Below are positions 7,002-13,091 of a stretch of 13,091 nt of DNA, piece by piece. The notes under the pieces were generated by a model that was not told the DNA's origin, made no database searches, and worked only from the letters and a program-made list of their open reading frames with translations. This DNA comes from Bacteroidota bacterium. GTDB taxonomy: Bacteria > Bacteroidota > Bacteroidia > Chitinophagales > Chitinophagaceae. A program made the position numbers and the translations under genes. Each line of letters opens with the position of its first letter. Positions within the stretch are counted from its first letter, which is position 1. The stretch spans positions 1 to 13,091 of the forward strand of contig JAFAFV010000174.1 of assembly GCA_023423285.1 (NCBI GenBank). The letters run 5' to 3'.

Positions 7002-8582
7002 ATGCCAGACATTAAGCCGGATGAAATTAGCGCCATTTTGCGCCAGCAGTTAAGCAACTTTAATGCCCATGCTGATTTGGAAGAAATAGGTACCGTGTTG
7101 CAGGTAGGGGATGGCATTGCACGTGTATATGGCCTTGAAAATGTGCGTTATGGTGAGCTTGTAGAGTTTGAGAACGGCGTGCGCGCCATAGCCCTGAACC
7201 TTGAGGAAGATAACGTGGGCGTGGTACTTATGGGTGAAAGCGCCGATATTAAAGAAGGCAGTAAGGTGCGCCGCACCAACCAAATTGCTTCTATTAAGGT
7301 GGGCGAAGGCATGTCGGGCCGCGTGGTAAATACTCTTGGCCAGCCAATTGACGGTAAGGGCCCCATAGCAGGCGAGCTTTATGAAATGCCCTTGGAGCGC
7401 AAAGCACCGGGAGTAATTTTTAGAGAGCCGGTGAAAGAACCGCTGCAAACGGGTATTAAAGCTGTGGATGCAATGATCCCAATCGGGCGCGGCCAGCGTG
7501 AACTGATCATTGGCGACCGCCAAACGGGTAAAACCGCTATTGCTGTTGACACCATTATAAACCAGAAAGAATTTTTTAAGGCAGGCCAACCTGTTTATTG
7601 TATTTATGTTGCTATTGGCCAGAAAGCTTCTACCATTGCCAACGTAATGAAAACGTTGGAAGATAATGACGCGATGGAGTATACCACCATTGTGGCAGCT
7701 TCTGCTTCAGACCCGGCGCCGCTGCAGTTCTATGCACCTTTTGCCGGCGCTGCCATTGGCGAATATTTTCGGGATACCGGCCGGCCAGCCCTGATCATTT
7801 ATGATGATCTTTCAAAACAGGCCGTGGCATACCGCGAGGTATCTCTGTTATTACGCCGCCCGCCGGGCCGCGAGGCTTACCCTGGCGACGTATTTTACCT
7901 GCACAGCCGTTTGCTGGAAAGAGCTGCAAAGATTATTGATGATGACAGCGTGGCTAAGAATATGAACGACCTTCCTGAAACTATCAGGCACCTGGTAAAG
8001 GGTGGTGGATCTTTAACCGCACTGCCAATTATTGAAACGCAGGCTGGCGACGTATCCGCTTACATTCCCACAAACGTGATCTCAATTACTGACGGACAAA
8101 TCTTTTTGGAATCAAGCCTGTTCCTTTCCGGTATTCGCCCTGCTATTAACGTGGGTATTTCAGTAAGCCGCGTGGGTGGTAATGCCCAAATCAAATCAAT
8201 GAAAAAAGTAGCCGGTACTTTAAAACTTGACCAGGCGCTTTACCGCGAACTGGAAGCCTTTTCAAAATTTGGTGGCGACCTGGATGCTGCTACAAAAAAC
8301 GTAATTGATAAAGGTGCACGCAATGTGGAAATACTTAAACAACCGCAATATTCTCCCTACTCAGTAGAAAAGCAGGTAGCGATCATTTACTTAGGCACTA
8401 ATGGTTTGATTAAAGATGTGCCGGTAAAAAGAGTAAAAGATTTTGAAGATCAGTTCCTTCATGAAATGGAAACGAAACACCCTGAAATACTGGCTGAATT
8501 TAAAAAAGGAAATTTACCTGAAGATGGCCTGAGGCAAATGGTAGAACTGGCCAACGGCCTTGTTCCACAATTTAAAAAATAA
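7002..8582 (+). CDS. atpA: F1F0 ATP synthase subunit alpha
   Basis: 526 residues, the usual length in Bacteroidota. The N-terminal beta-barrel carries IGTVLQVGDGIARVYGL. The nucleotide-binding domain has Walker A GDRQTGKT (171-178), VAIGQKAST, and the Walker B region ALIIYDDLSK (263-272). The C-terminal part has the alpha signature PAINVGISVSRVGG with the arginine finger R390, and LPIIETQAGDVSAYIPTNVI before it. The alpha subunit holds the non-catalytic nucleotide sites of the F1 hexamer and supplies the arginine to the catalytic site of beta. What is odd is the setting: the neighbours are a DUF4920 gene and a response regulator, and atpH, atpG and atpD are not adjacent. It also has its own promoter and terminator. 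The rest of the ATP synthase must be encoded elsewhere. Confidence 0.98.
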   Translation: MPDIKPDEISAILRQQLSNFNAHADLEEIGTVLQVGDGIARVYGLENVRYGELVEFENGVRAIALNLEEDNVGVVLMGESADIKEGSKVRRTNQIASIKVGEGMSGRVVNTLGQPIDGKGPIAGELYEMPLERKAPGVIFREPVKEPLQTGIKAVDAMIPIGRGQRELIIGDRQTGKTAIAVDTIINQKEFFKAGQPVYCIYVAIGQKASTIANVMKTLEDNDAMEYTTIVAASASDPAPLQFYAPFAGAAIGEYFRDTGRPALIIYDDLSKQAVAYREVSLLLRRPPGREAYPGDVFYLHSRLLERAAKIIDDDSVAKNMNDLPETIRHLVKGGGSLTALPIIETQAGDVSAYIPTNVISITDGQIFLESSLFLSGIRPAINVGISVSRVGGNAQIKSMKKVAGTLKLDQALYRELEAFSKFGGDLDAATKNVIDKGARNVEILKQPQYSPYSVEKQVAIIYLGTNGLIKDVPVKRVKDFEDQFLHEMETKHPEILAEFKKGNLPEDGLRQMVELANGLVPQFKK

Positions 8583-8611
8583 TCTATTTTAATTATATAC
8601 CTAATTTACGG

Positions 8612-8640
8612 GGCTTCTCTTTCAGGGAAGCCTTTCTGTT
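8612..8640 (+). terminator. Intrinsic terminator of atpA
   Basis: An 8-bp stem GGCTTCTC/GGGAAGCC (one T:G pair) with a 5-nt loop TTTCA is followed by TTTCTGTT. It begins 29 nt past the atpA stop, which makes atpA a single-gene transcript. Confidence 0.75.
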
Positions 8641-8653
8641 ATAATTATTCCCT

Positions 8654-8661
8654 TAACTTTA
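8654..8661 (+). promoter_or_regulatory. Probable -7 box of the LytTR/hybrid kinase operon
   Basis: TAACTTTA is one base off TAnnTTTG and lies 23 nt before the ATG at 8685. It continues as CAGCG, and the run TTTACAGCG is shared exactly with the -7 region at 11698. No clear -33 TTG is present at normal spacing, so an activator may be needed. Confidence 0.45.
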
Positions 8662-8684
8662 CAGCGAGCCTTAAAGCCCTATTT

Positions 8685-9380
8685 ATGGAATGCCTCATTG
8701 TAGACGATAATAAAGTTGCTATTGTATTGCTAAAACAACTGCTTGAAAAAACAGGAAAAATAACGATTGCAGGAGAATGCGAAGATGCCATTTCTGCCCA
8801 TGCTTTTTTACAAAAGAAGAATATAGATATTCTTTTTCTTGACATAGAAATGCCGGAAATGAGCGGCCTGGAACTATTAAAAATGCTACCCGACAGGCCT
8901 TTAACCATTTTGACAACAGCAAAGGAAAACTATGCTGTTGAAGCATTTGAGTTGAATATTGTAGATTATCTTGTAAAGCCCTTTTCCTTAGCAAGGGTTA
9001 TGCAGGCGATAGATAAGGCCAGCGAACTCCTCAGCAATAAGAACTCACGAATTACAACTGAATCTTCTGACAAATTTTTATTCATTAAGGATAATAAATC
9101 CATCAAAAAGGTGGACGTGGATGAAATTTTGTACCTGGAAGCTAAAGGAGATTATGTGCGTATACAGGTTAGCGGCGGTAGTTTTGTTGTTCATAGTACG
9201 CTTAAAATCTTTGAAGACAGGTTTCAACCCGGAAAATTTTTAAGAGTACACAGAAGTTATGTAATTGCAGTAGATAAGATAGACCACATTGAAGACAGAA
9301 CTGCTTATATCGGCAACCAGGCTATACCAATATCTACATCGTATAAAGACGCGCTACTACAAAACCTGAATTTGCTGTAA
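8685..9380 (+). CDS. LytTR-family response regulator
   Basis: 231 residues. The receiver domain spans 1-118 with the acidic pair D7/D8, phospho-acceptor D53 (FLDIEMPEMSG), T77/T78, and the conserved lysine K98 in VDYLVKPF. A linker rich in polar residues follows. The LytTR DNA-binding domain spans about 128-229 with DKFLFIKDNKSIKKVDVDEI, YLEAKGDYVRIQ and FLRVHRSYVIA, all canonical. Such regulators bind paired direct repeats about 21 bp apart. The gene is first in a two-gene operon; the hybrid kinase starts 13 bp after its stop. A matching 21-bp repeat pair lies about 80 bp past the kinase gene, before a DUF937-like gene. The genes it controls cannot be proven from the window. Confidence 0.94.
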   Translation: MECLIVDDNKVAIVLLKQLLEKTGKITIAGECEDAISAHAFLQKKNIDILFLDIEMPEMSGLELLKMLPDRPLTILTTAKENYAVEAFELNIVDYLVKPFSLARVMQAIDKASELLSNKNSRITTESSDKFLFIKDNKSIKKVDVDEILYLEAKGDYVRIQVSGGSFVVHSTLKIFEDRFQPGKFLRVHRSYVIAVDKIDHIEDRTAYIGNQAIPISTSYKDALLQNLNLL

Positions 9381-9393
9381 TTCGAACTCTTAA

Positions 9394-11559
9394 ATGAAGA
9401 AAATTAAAAATCTATCAATTCAAACTATTGTTTTCTCGGCTCTTGTGCTGATGGTTGTGAGCATGGTAGTGGCAAGGCAACTGTTTAATAATAAATCTAT
9501 AAGCACGCTCAAAAAAGCTAACACGGAAACGATTAACACGTATCAGCTCAACAATCGAATGCAAAGGGTTCTTGCCCTTAGCTATGACCTACAGGCTAAA
9601 TTAAGTAATACTGCGAGCGGTTTTGACTTTGCCAGGATAAACCAACTCAGAGATTCTATTAACATGTTAGGTTCTAATTCAGAAATATTAAAAACTGCTT
9701 TTATTAGACTGGGTTATAAGAAACAGGCAAACGATCTGTACAGTATTATTACTGACCAATTAGAACAATCAATAAGCATTATAGTTTCCGCGCAAGCCGA
9801 TAACCTTGTGCGGCGTGATTCGTTGATCACGCAATTAGGCCAAACAAAGCCAGCAGATGTGATATACGCGCAATGCGTAGAGCTACAAAAACTGCTTGGG
9901 GAAAGGCTTGAAAATATTGTAAATAATAACAGCAAAATAATAGAGAAGCTTGTTACTTATAGCAGAGTACTTGGCGTTATAATTATAATTACCATTCTAG
10001 GTTTGGCACGCCTTATTATAAAAAAACGGGCGCGAAGGCTAAAGCTTATACGAGAGCTGAGAACGGCAGAAATAGCAGCAGTAAAAAGCAAAAAAGTGAA
10101 GGATGATTTTGTTGCGAATATGAGCCATGAATTGCGTACACCCTTAAATGCACTTATCGGCTTTTGTAACTTACTGAACCAGACTGAGCTTAAAGAAAAT
10201 CAACAGGAATACGTGGACATCATTAGCGCTGGCGGCCAAAATCTACTAAATATAGTGAATGACTTGCTGGACCTGTCTAAGATGGAAGCAGGTAAACTAA
10301 GGCTGCGGAGCAAGCCGTTTAATATTCGCACCGTTTTAGAAAGCACTAAAAAATTATTTTCTGCAAGTTTGGCCGATAAGAGGCTTGCTTTTGAATGGTT
10401 TGTTGATAAAAAAATTCCACAAAGTTTAAAAGGTGATTCGGATAGGTTGATGCAAATATTGATTAATCTTATTGGCAATGCTATTAAATTTACTACAGTA
10501 GGCGGCATACATGTCAATGTTGGGATCGTTTGGGTAGATGAAGCATCCAGGATATACAAGCTGGCAATTACGGTAAAAGACAGCGGATCAGGCATACCGG
10601 CCGAAAAAGTTCAAACAATATTTGAGCGGTTTGAGCAGCTAGAACATGTATCCACCAGGCAGCATGGAGGTACAGGGCTGGGGTTAACAATTGTAAAAAA
10701 TCTTGTAGAAAAAATGGGCGGCGCTGTTTCTGTTTACAGTGAAGTAGGTGTGGGGTCAGAATTTACATTCACCTGTATGTTCGAAGAGCTTCCCGAGTTG
10801 GAAGAGGCTGAAGAAAAAAAGAGTATTCATTCATTTTCACTGGAAGGGTATAAAATACTTGCTGCTGAAGATAATGGCGCCAACCAAATGCTACTGAAGC
10901 ATTTGCTGGCAAAATATCAGGCATCTCTTATAATTGTAGATAATGGCCAGGAAGTGCTGGATCTCTTAGAAAAGAATCATTATGACCTGGTGTTAATGGA
11001 CATTCAAATGCCCATAATGGATGGTTACACCGCTGTTAAATACATTAGGGATGAATTAAAATCTGATAGAAAAATAATAGCGATGACCGCTTATGTATCT
11101 GAGGAGGAAATTGAAAAATGCTTATGCTCAGGGTTTGATGATTATATTGCTAAACCTATTGATGAAGCAGATTTTATACTTAAAATATCAAAACACTTAC
11201 AGCAAAAACCCCTGCTGATAAAACCTGAAGAACACGATAATAATTCTGACCTTCATTTTTTGAAAGAACTGGTAGGTAACGATCCTGAAGCTATTGCAGA
11301 AATCATTCATGAAATGAAAGCACAATGGCGCATTGATAGATCAGAACTCATAATAGCCGCCAGAAGTAGCAATCTTGTTGAATTAAGACGTATTCTTCAT
11401 CGAATCAAATCTACGCTATCTCCCCTCGGTCCCGTGCATTATTTGTATGTGGATGCTTCCGATAAAAATCATGATGTTATGAATGATGATTTTACAATCA
11501 ACGTTTCGGAATATGAAGAATTTATTGATAAAGTGGACACATTTGTTATAACCTTGTAA
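9394..11559 (+). CDS. Hybrid sensor histidine kinase (HisKA-HATPase-REC-HPt)
   Basis: 721 residues. TM1 is at about 11-28 and TM2 at about 192-209. They flank a helical periplasmic sensor of about 160 residues that I do not recognise. The HisKA domain has H245 in NMSHELRTPLNALIGF. The ATPase domain has the N-box ILINLIGNAIKF (N358, N362), G1 DSGSG (396-400), FERFEQ, and G2 GGTGLGL (425-431). A receiver at about 486-600 has acceptor D536 in VLMDIQMP and K587 in DYIAKPID. The C-terminal 100 residues look like an HPt domain with H669 in ILHRIKSTLSPLG. The likely relay is H245 to D536 to H669 to the LytTR regulator encoded just upstream. LytTR regulators are more often paired with LytS-type kinases, so this partner is unusual. 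The signal sensed is unknown. Confidence 0.94.
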   Translation: MKKIKNLSIQTIVFSALVLMVVSMVVARQLFNNKSISTLKKANTETINTYQLNNRMQRVLALSYDLQAKLSNTASGFDFARINQLRDSINMLGSNSEILKTAFIRLGYKKQANDLYSIITDQLEQSISIIVSAQADNLVRRDSLITQLGQTKPADVIYAQCVELQKLLGERLENIVNNNSKIIEKLVTYSRVLGVIIIITILGLARLIIKKRARRLKLIRELRTAEIAAVKSKKVKDDFVANMSHELRTPLNALIGFCNLLNQTELKENQQEYVDIISAGGQNLLNIVNDLLDLSKMEAGKLRLRSKPFNIRTVLESTKKLFSASLADKRLAFEWFVDKKIPQSLKGDSDRLMQILINLIGNAIKFTTVGGIHVNVGIVWVDEASRIYKLAITVKDSGSGIPAEKVQTIFERFEQLEHVSTRQHGGTGLGLTIVKNLVEKMGGAVSVYSEVGVGSEFTFTCMFEELPELEEAEEKKSIHSFSLEGYKILAAEDNGANQMLLKHLLAKYQASLIIVDNGQEVLDLLEKNHYDLVLMDIQMPIMDGYTAVKYIRDELKSDRKIIAMTAYVSEEEIEKCLCSGFDDYIAKPIDEADFILKISKHLQQKPLLIKPEEHDNNSDLHFLKELVGNDPEAIAEIIHEMKAQWRIDRSELIIAARSSNLVELRRILHRIKSTLSPLGPVHYLYVDASDKNHDVMNDDFTINVSEYEEFIDKVDTFVITL

Positions 11560-11560
11560 G

Positions 11561-11581
11561 AGCTATATACTTCACATAGCT
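11561..11581. repeat. Small perfect inverted repeat after the kinase gene
   Basis: AGCTAT and ATAGCT form a perfect 6-bp stem around a 9-nt loop, immediately after the stop codon at 11557-11559. No T-run follows on the plus strand, so it is not a standard terminator. It could stabilise the 3' end or be a protein site. Confidence 0.4.
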
Positions 11582-11638
11582 GTACCTGCGAAAACGACCA
11601 TGCCGATTGCAAAATAATTTCAGCTACGAAATCTGGGC

Positions 11639-11670
11639 ATTCATCGAAAATACACGACTATTCATCGAAA
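11639..11670. promoter_or_regulatory. Tandem 11-bp direct repeat, candidate LytTR operator
   Basis: ATTCATCGAAA occurs at 11639-11649 and again, identical, at 11660-11670. The start-to-start distance is exactly 21 bp, or two helical turns. This is the geometry of known LytTR operators (two 9-bp repeats with 12 bp between, as for AgrA and ComE). The pair ends 27 bp before the -7 box at 11698, a normal activator position. CGAAA also occurs at 11589 and 11627. The bases do not closely match the Gram-positive LytTR consensus, so the assignment rests on geometry and on the regulator encoded next door. Confidence 0.5.
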
Positions 11671-11697
11671 TTCTTTATAAGGACTAATCAGCCGCGC

Positions 11698-11705
11698 TAC
11701 TTTTA
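11698..11705 (+). promoter_or_regulatory. Probable -7 box before the DUF937-like gene
   Basis: TACTTTTA is one base off TAnnTTTG and continues as CAGCGG, as in the other promoters of the window. No -33 TTG is seen at the right distance (ATAA lies there), which fits dependence on an activator bound to the repeats at 11639-11670. Transcription would begin near 11712. Confidence 0.5.
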
Positions 11706-11723
11706 CAGCGGTTTAGAGGGCTT

Positions 11724-11773
11724 AGAGTGGGCAACGGCGTCTTTCCAGATCATACGTTTGCCCCTCTTTTTTT
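11724..11773 (+). terminator. Terminator-like hairpin in the leader of the DUF937-like gene
   Basis: The stem is AGAG, bulged T, GGGCAA, CG against CG, bulged T, TTGCCC, CTCT, around an 18-nt loop. A run of seven T residues (11767-11773) follows. It stands only 22 nt before the ATG at 11796 and about 12 nt after the predicted transcription start. A second copy of the 5' arm (AGAGGGC, 11715-11721) lies upstream and could compete for the same 3' arm. It may be an attenuator, the end of a short RNA of about 60 nt, or simply the terminator of the kinase operon. Confidence 0.65.
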
Positions 11774-11787
11774 AAAACCCAATTAGC

Positions 11788-11792
11788 AGGAG
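11788..11792 (+). promoter_or_regulatory. Shine-Dalgarno-like AGGAG with short spacing
   Basis: AGGAG is the clearest such site in the window, but it lies only 3 nt before the ATG at 11796, shorter than the usual 5-9 nt. The next in-frame ATG at 11814 is 21 nt away, too far to use it. I therefore keep 11796 as the start, with some doubt. Confidence 0.4.
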
Positions 11793-11795
11793 TTT

Positions 11796-12383
11796 ATGGG
11801 ATTCTGGGGAAATATGCGGTTCAGTAATCAAATATTATCATATTTAAAAGCACACGGCGAATTTTTTCCCTGGGTTAGAAGTCATTTAAATGAATCTGGA
11901 AAGGTTGAAAATACTTTGGAACAAATTGTGAATACAGTTTTATATGGTATAGGCATACAATGTATTTCTAATATGAATAGTGAGGAGATTTTTAAAATAG
12001 CCAAAGAGCTGGCTAGTACAAAAATAGCCAGTACTTGGTTTTTGCCAGATATGGTGATGCAGATAAAAGGAAATGGCGCTAATTCAGAAATATTTGGAGC
12101 TAAGTTTGGTTGTATCGTAAATATCATCTCCGCTGAGTCAAATTTAAAGCCCAGTTCGGTATACAAGTTGTTCGCAGTACTTACCCCATTAATTCTGGCC
12201 GATATTTATTACAATTATAAGTCTCCTCATTATTCTTTAGAGAGAATGGACAGGTTAATAACTAAAATTATTAAAGGAATCAGACCGTCGCCACCTATAA
12301 GAGAATGTTTACAAAGCCTGCAGAAAAAACGAACTTGTCTTACCGTTAATGATCAGCGTGTGGTTGCTGAATTAGTTGTATAA
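11796..12383 (+). CDS. DUF937-like hypothetical protein
   Basis: A 195-residue, mostly alpha-helical, soluble protein with no signal peptide. The middle resembles the DUF937 family by pattern: a helix rich in small and hydrophobic residues (IVNTVLYGIGIQCISNM), a helix like EEIFKIAKELAS, a glycine-containing turn (FGAKFGCIVNIISAES), and a final LKPSSVYKLFAVLTPLILAD that mirrors the sGls...ll..lapl ending of DUF937. The glycines of typical DUF937 proteins are mostly replaced, so this would be a divergent member. The C-terminal 50 residues are basic and unmatched. An in-frame ATG at 11814 is an alternative start. By eye the gene is more AT-rich than neighbouring pdxA. It follows a candidate LytTR operator and a leader hairpin, and its 3' end is 10 bp from the pdxA end. 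Function unknown. Confidence 0.65.
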   Translation: MGFWGNMRFSNQILSYLKAHGEFFPWVRSHLNESGKVENTLEQIVNTVLYGIGIQCISNMNSEEIFKIAKELASTKIASTWFLPDMVMQIKGNGANSEIFGAKFGCIVNIISAESNLKPSSVYKLFAVLTPLILADIYYNYKSPHYSLERMDRLITKIIKGIRPSPPIRECLQSLQKKRTCLTVNDQRVVAELVV

Positions 12384-12393
12384 GTAAAATAGT

Positions 12394-13091
12394 TTACTCC
12401 TCAATTTTTTCGTCCTCAAGCCTTGCCGTTACTTCGGGAGCAATTTTTTTAAGAGGGTTTTCCCTGTCTTCAGCATATTCAAGCCTTTTATTATAAATAT
12501 CAAGGCAATAGTATAATGCATGTAAAAAAGAAGCATGGTCTGCTATGCCTTTACCGGCAATATCAAATGCCACGCCGTGGTCTGGTGACGTACGAATGAT
12601 GCTCAAGCCTGCCGTATAATTAACGCCCTCGCCCAAAGCCAGTGATTTAAATGGTATCAATCCCTGGTCGTGGTACATGGCAAGTACGGCATCAAATTTT
12701 TCATGATGGCCGCGCGCAAAAAAAGCATCCGCGCTATAGGGGCCATAAGCCATAATACCATTGTTTTTAGCCTGTTTTATAGCTGGTTTAATAATGGTTT
12801 CTTCCTCCTTGCCCACAAGTCCTTCATCGCCTGCATGTGGGTTCAGCCCCAAAACAGCTATGCGCGGCTTAGTAATACCAAAATCTTTTTGCAGACTTGA
12901 GTTTATGATGTTCAGTTTACTGGTAATGCTTTGCTGGGTAATATGTGTTGCTATTTCTGCTACCGGCACATGCTCAGTAACCAACGCCACGCGCATATTT
13001 TGGGCGCACATCATCATCACCACATCACTGGCTGCAAATGCAGCTTTCAAATATGGCGTGTGGCCGGTAAAAGAAAAACTACTGCTTTGCA
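12394..13091 (-). CDS. pdxA: 4-hydroxythreonine-4-phosphate dehydrogenase (partial, N-terminal part missing)
   Basis: About 232 residues are present. The frame stays open to the right edge, so the gene begins outside the window and roughly the first third is missing. The first readable residues, QSSSFSFTGHTPYL, hold the metal-binding histidine of the PdxA GHTxyL motif. The other landmarks are LGLNPHAGDEGLVGKEE (second metal histidine), AMYHDQGLIPFK, and IIRTSPDHGVAFDIAGKG (third metal histidine). PdxA oxidises 4-phosphohydroxy-L-threonine with NAD in pyridoxal phosphate synthesis, in the cytoplasm. The C-terminus carries a short acidic tail (LEDEKIEE). An in-frame TTG at 13050 is not the start, because conserved PdxA sequence continues upstream of it. 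It is convergent with the DUF937-like gene, with 10 bp between the stops. Confidence 0.96.
   Translation of the reverse strand, partial: QSSSFSFTGHTPYLKAAFAASDVVMMMCAQNMRVALVTEHVPVAEIATHITQQSITSKLNIINSSLQKDFGITKPRIAVLGLNPHAGDEGLVGKEEETIIKPAIKQAKNNGIMAYGPYSADAFFARGHHEKFDAVLAMYHDQGLIPFKSLALGEGVNYTAGLSIIRTSPDHGVAFDIAGKGIADHASFLHALYYCLDIYNKRLEYAEDRENPLKKIAPEVTARLEDEKIEE

Noticed and set aside
7050..7589. A 179-codon open frame antisense to atpA
   Set aside because: It lies fully inside the strongly conserved atpA coding region, has no promoter or start context, and its protein shows no family pattern. It is a by-product of atpA codon use.
13048..13050. TTG as the start of a shorter pdxA
   Set aside because: The conserved FTGHTPYL motif lies upstream of it in the same frame, so the gene is cut by the window edge and does not start here.

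Overview
The window looks like a chromosomal segment from a member of the Bacteroidota, most likely a Chitinophagaceae-type organism. The reasons are the promoter style (TAnnTTTG -7 boxes, often continuing as GCAGC, with a TTTG -33 box in the best case), the near absence of Shine-Dalgarno sequences, and the gene content: Bacteroidota-type Wza and BY-kinase pair, NagP/FucP-type sugar transporter, DUF4920 and DUF6580 proteins, and a LytTR regulator. Family assignments were made by reading motifs, without database searches. I saw no tRNA, rRNA, CRISPR array, insertion sequence or integrase.

Left part (1-2804, minus strand): an exopolysaccharide export operon. A Wza-type lipoprotein is followed after 6 bp by a Wzz/BY-kinase (Wzc-like) protein that runs off the left edge. 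Next come two convergent genes (3087-5554): a HGSNAT/NagX-like multipass acyltransferase and a NagP/GluP-type sugar symporter, a pair that suggests amino-sugar handling. A minus-strand DUF6580 membrane protein with a clear intrinsic terminator follows (5644-6274). It is divergent from a small secreted DUF4920 protein (6385-6858).

Middle: atpA (7002-8582), the F1 ATP synthase alpha subunit, stands alone. It has its own promoter, overlapping the T-run of the preceding terminator, and its own terminator, with no other ATP synthase gene next to it.

Right part (8612-12383): a two-gene signalling operon. A LytTR response regulator is followed 13 bp later by a hybrid histidine kinase with HisKA, HATPase, REC and HPt parts, instead of the LytS-type kinase usually paired with LytTR. 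Downstream lies a 236-bp non-coding region with two identical 11-bp repeats (ATTCATCGAAA) exactly 21 bp apart, which is the geometry of LytTR operators. After the repeats come a -7 box, a terminator-like hairpin placed just before the next start codon, and a gene for a 195-aa DUF937-like protein. This regulator/operator/attenuator/target arrangement is the most interesting part of the window. The window ends with the 3' part of pdxA (vitamin B6 synthesis) on the minus strand.

Most genes are ordinary housekeeping or envelope genes. I found no clear defence, mobile or wholly novel system. The signalling module and its leader region are the best candidates for new biology.
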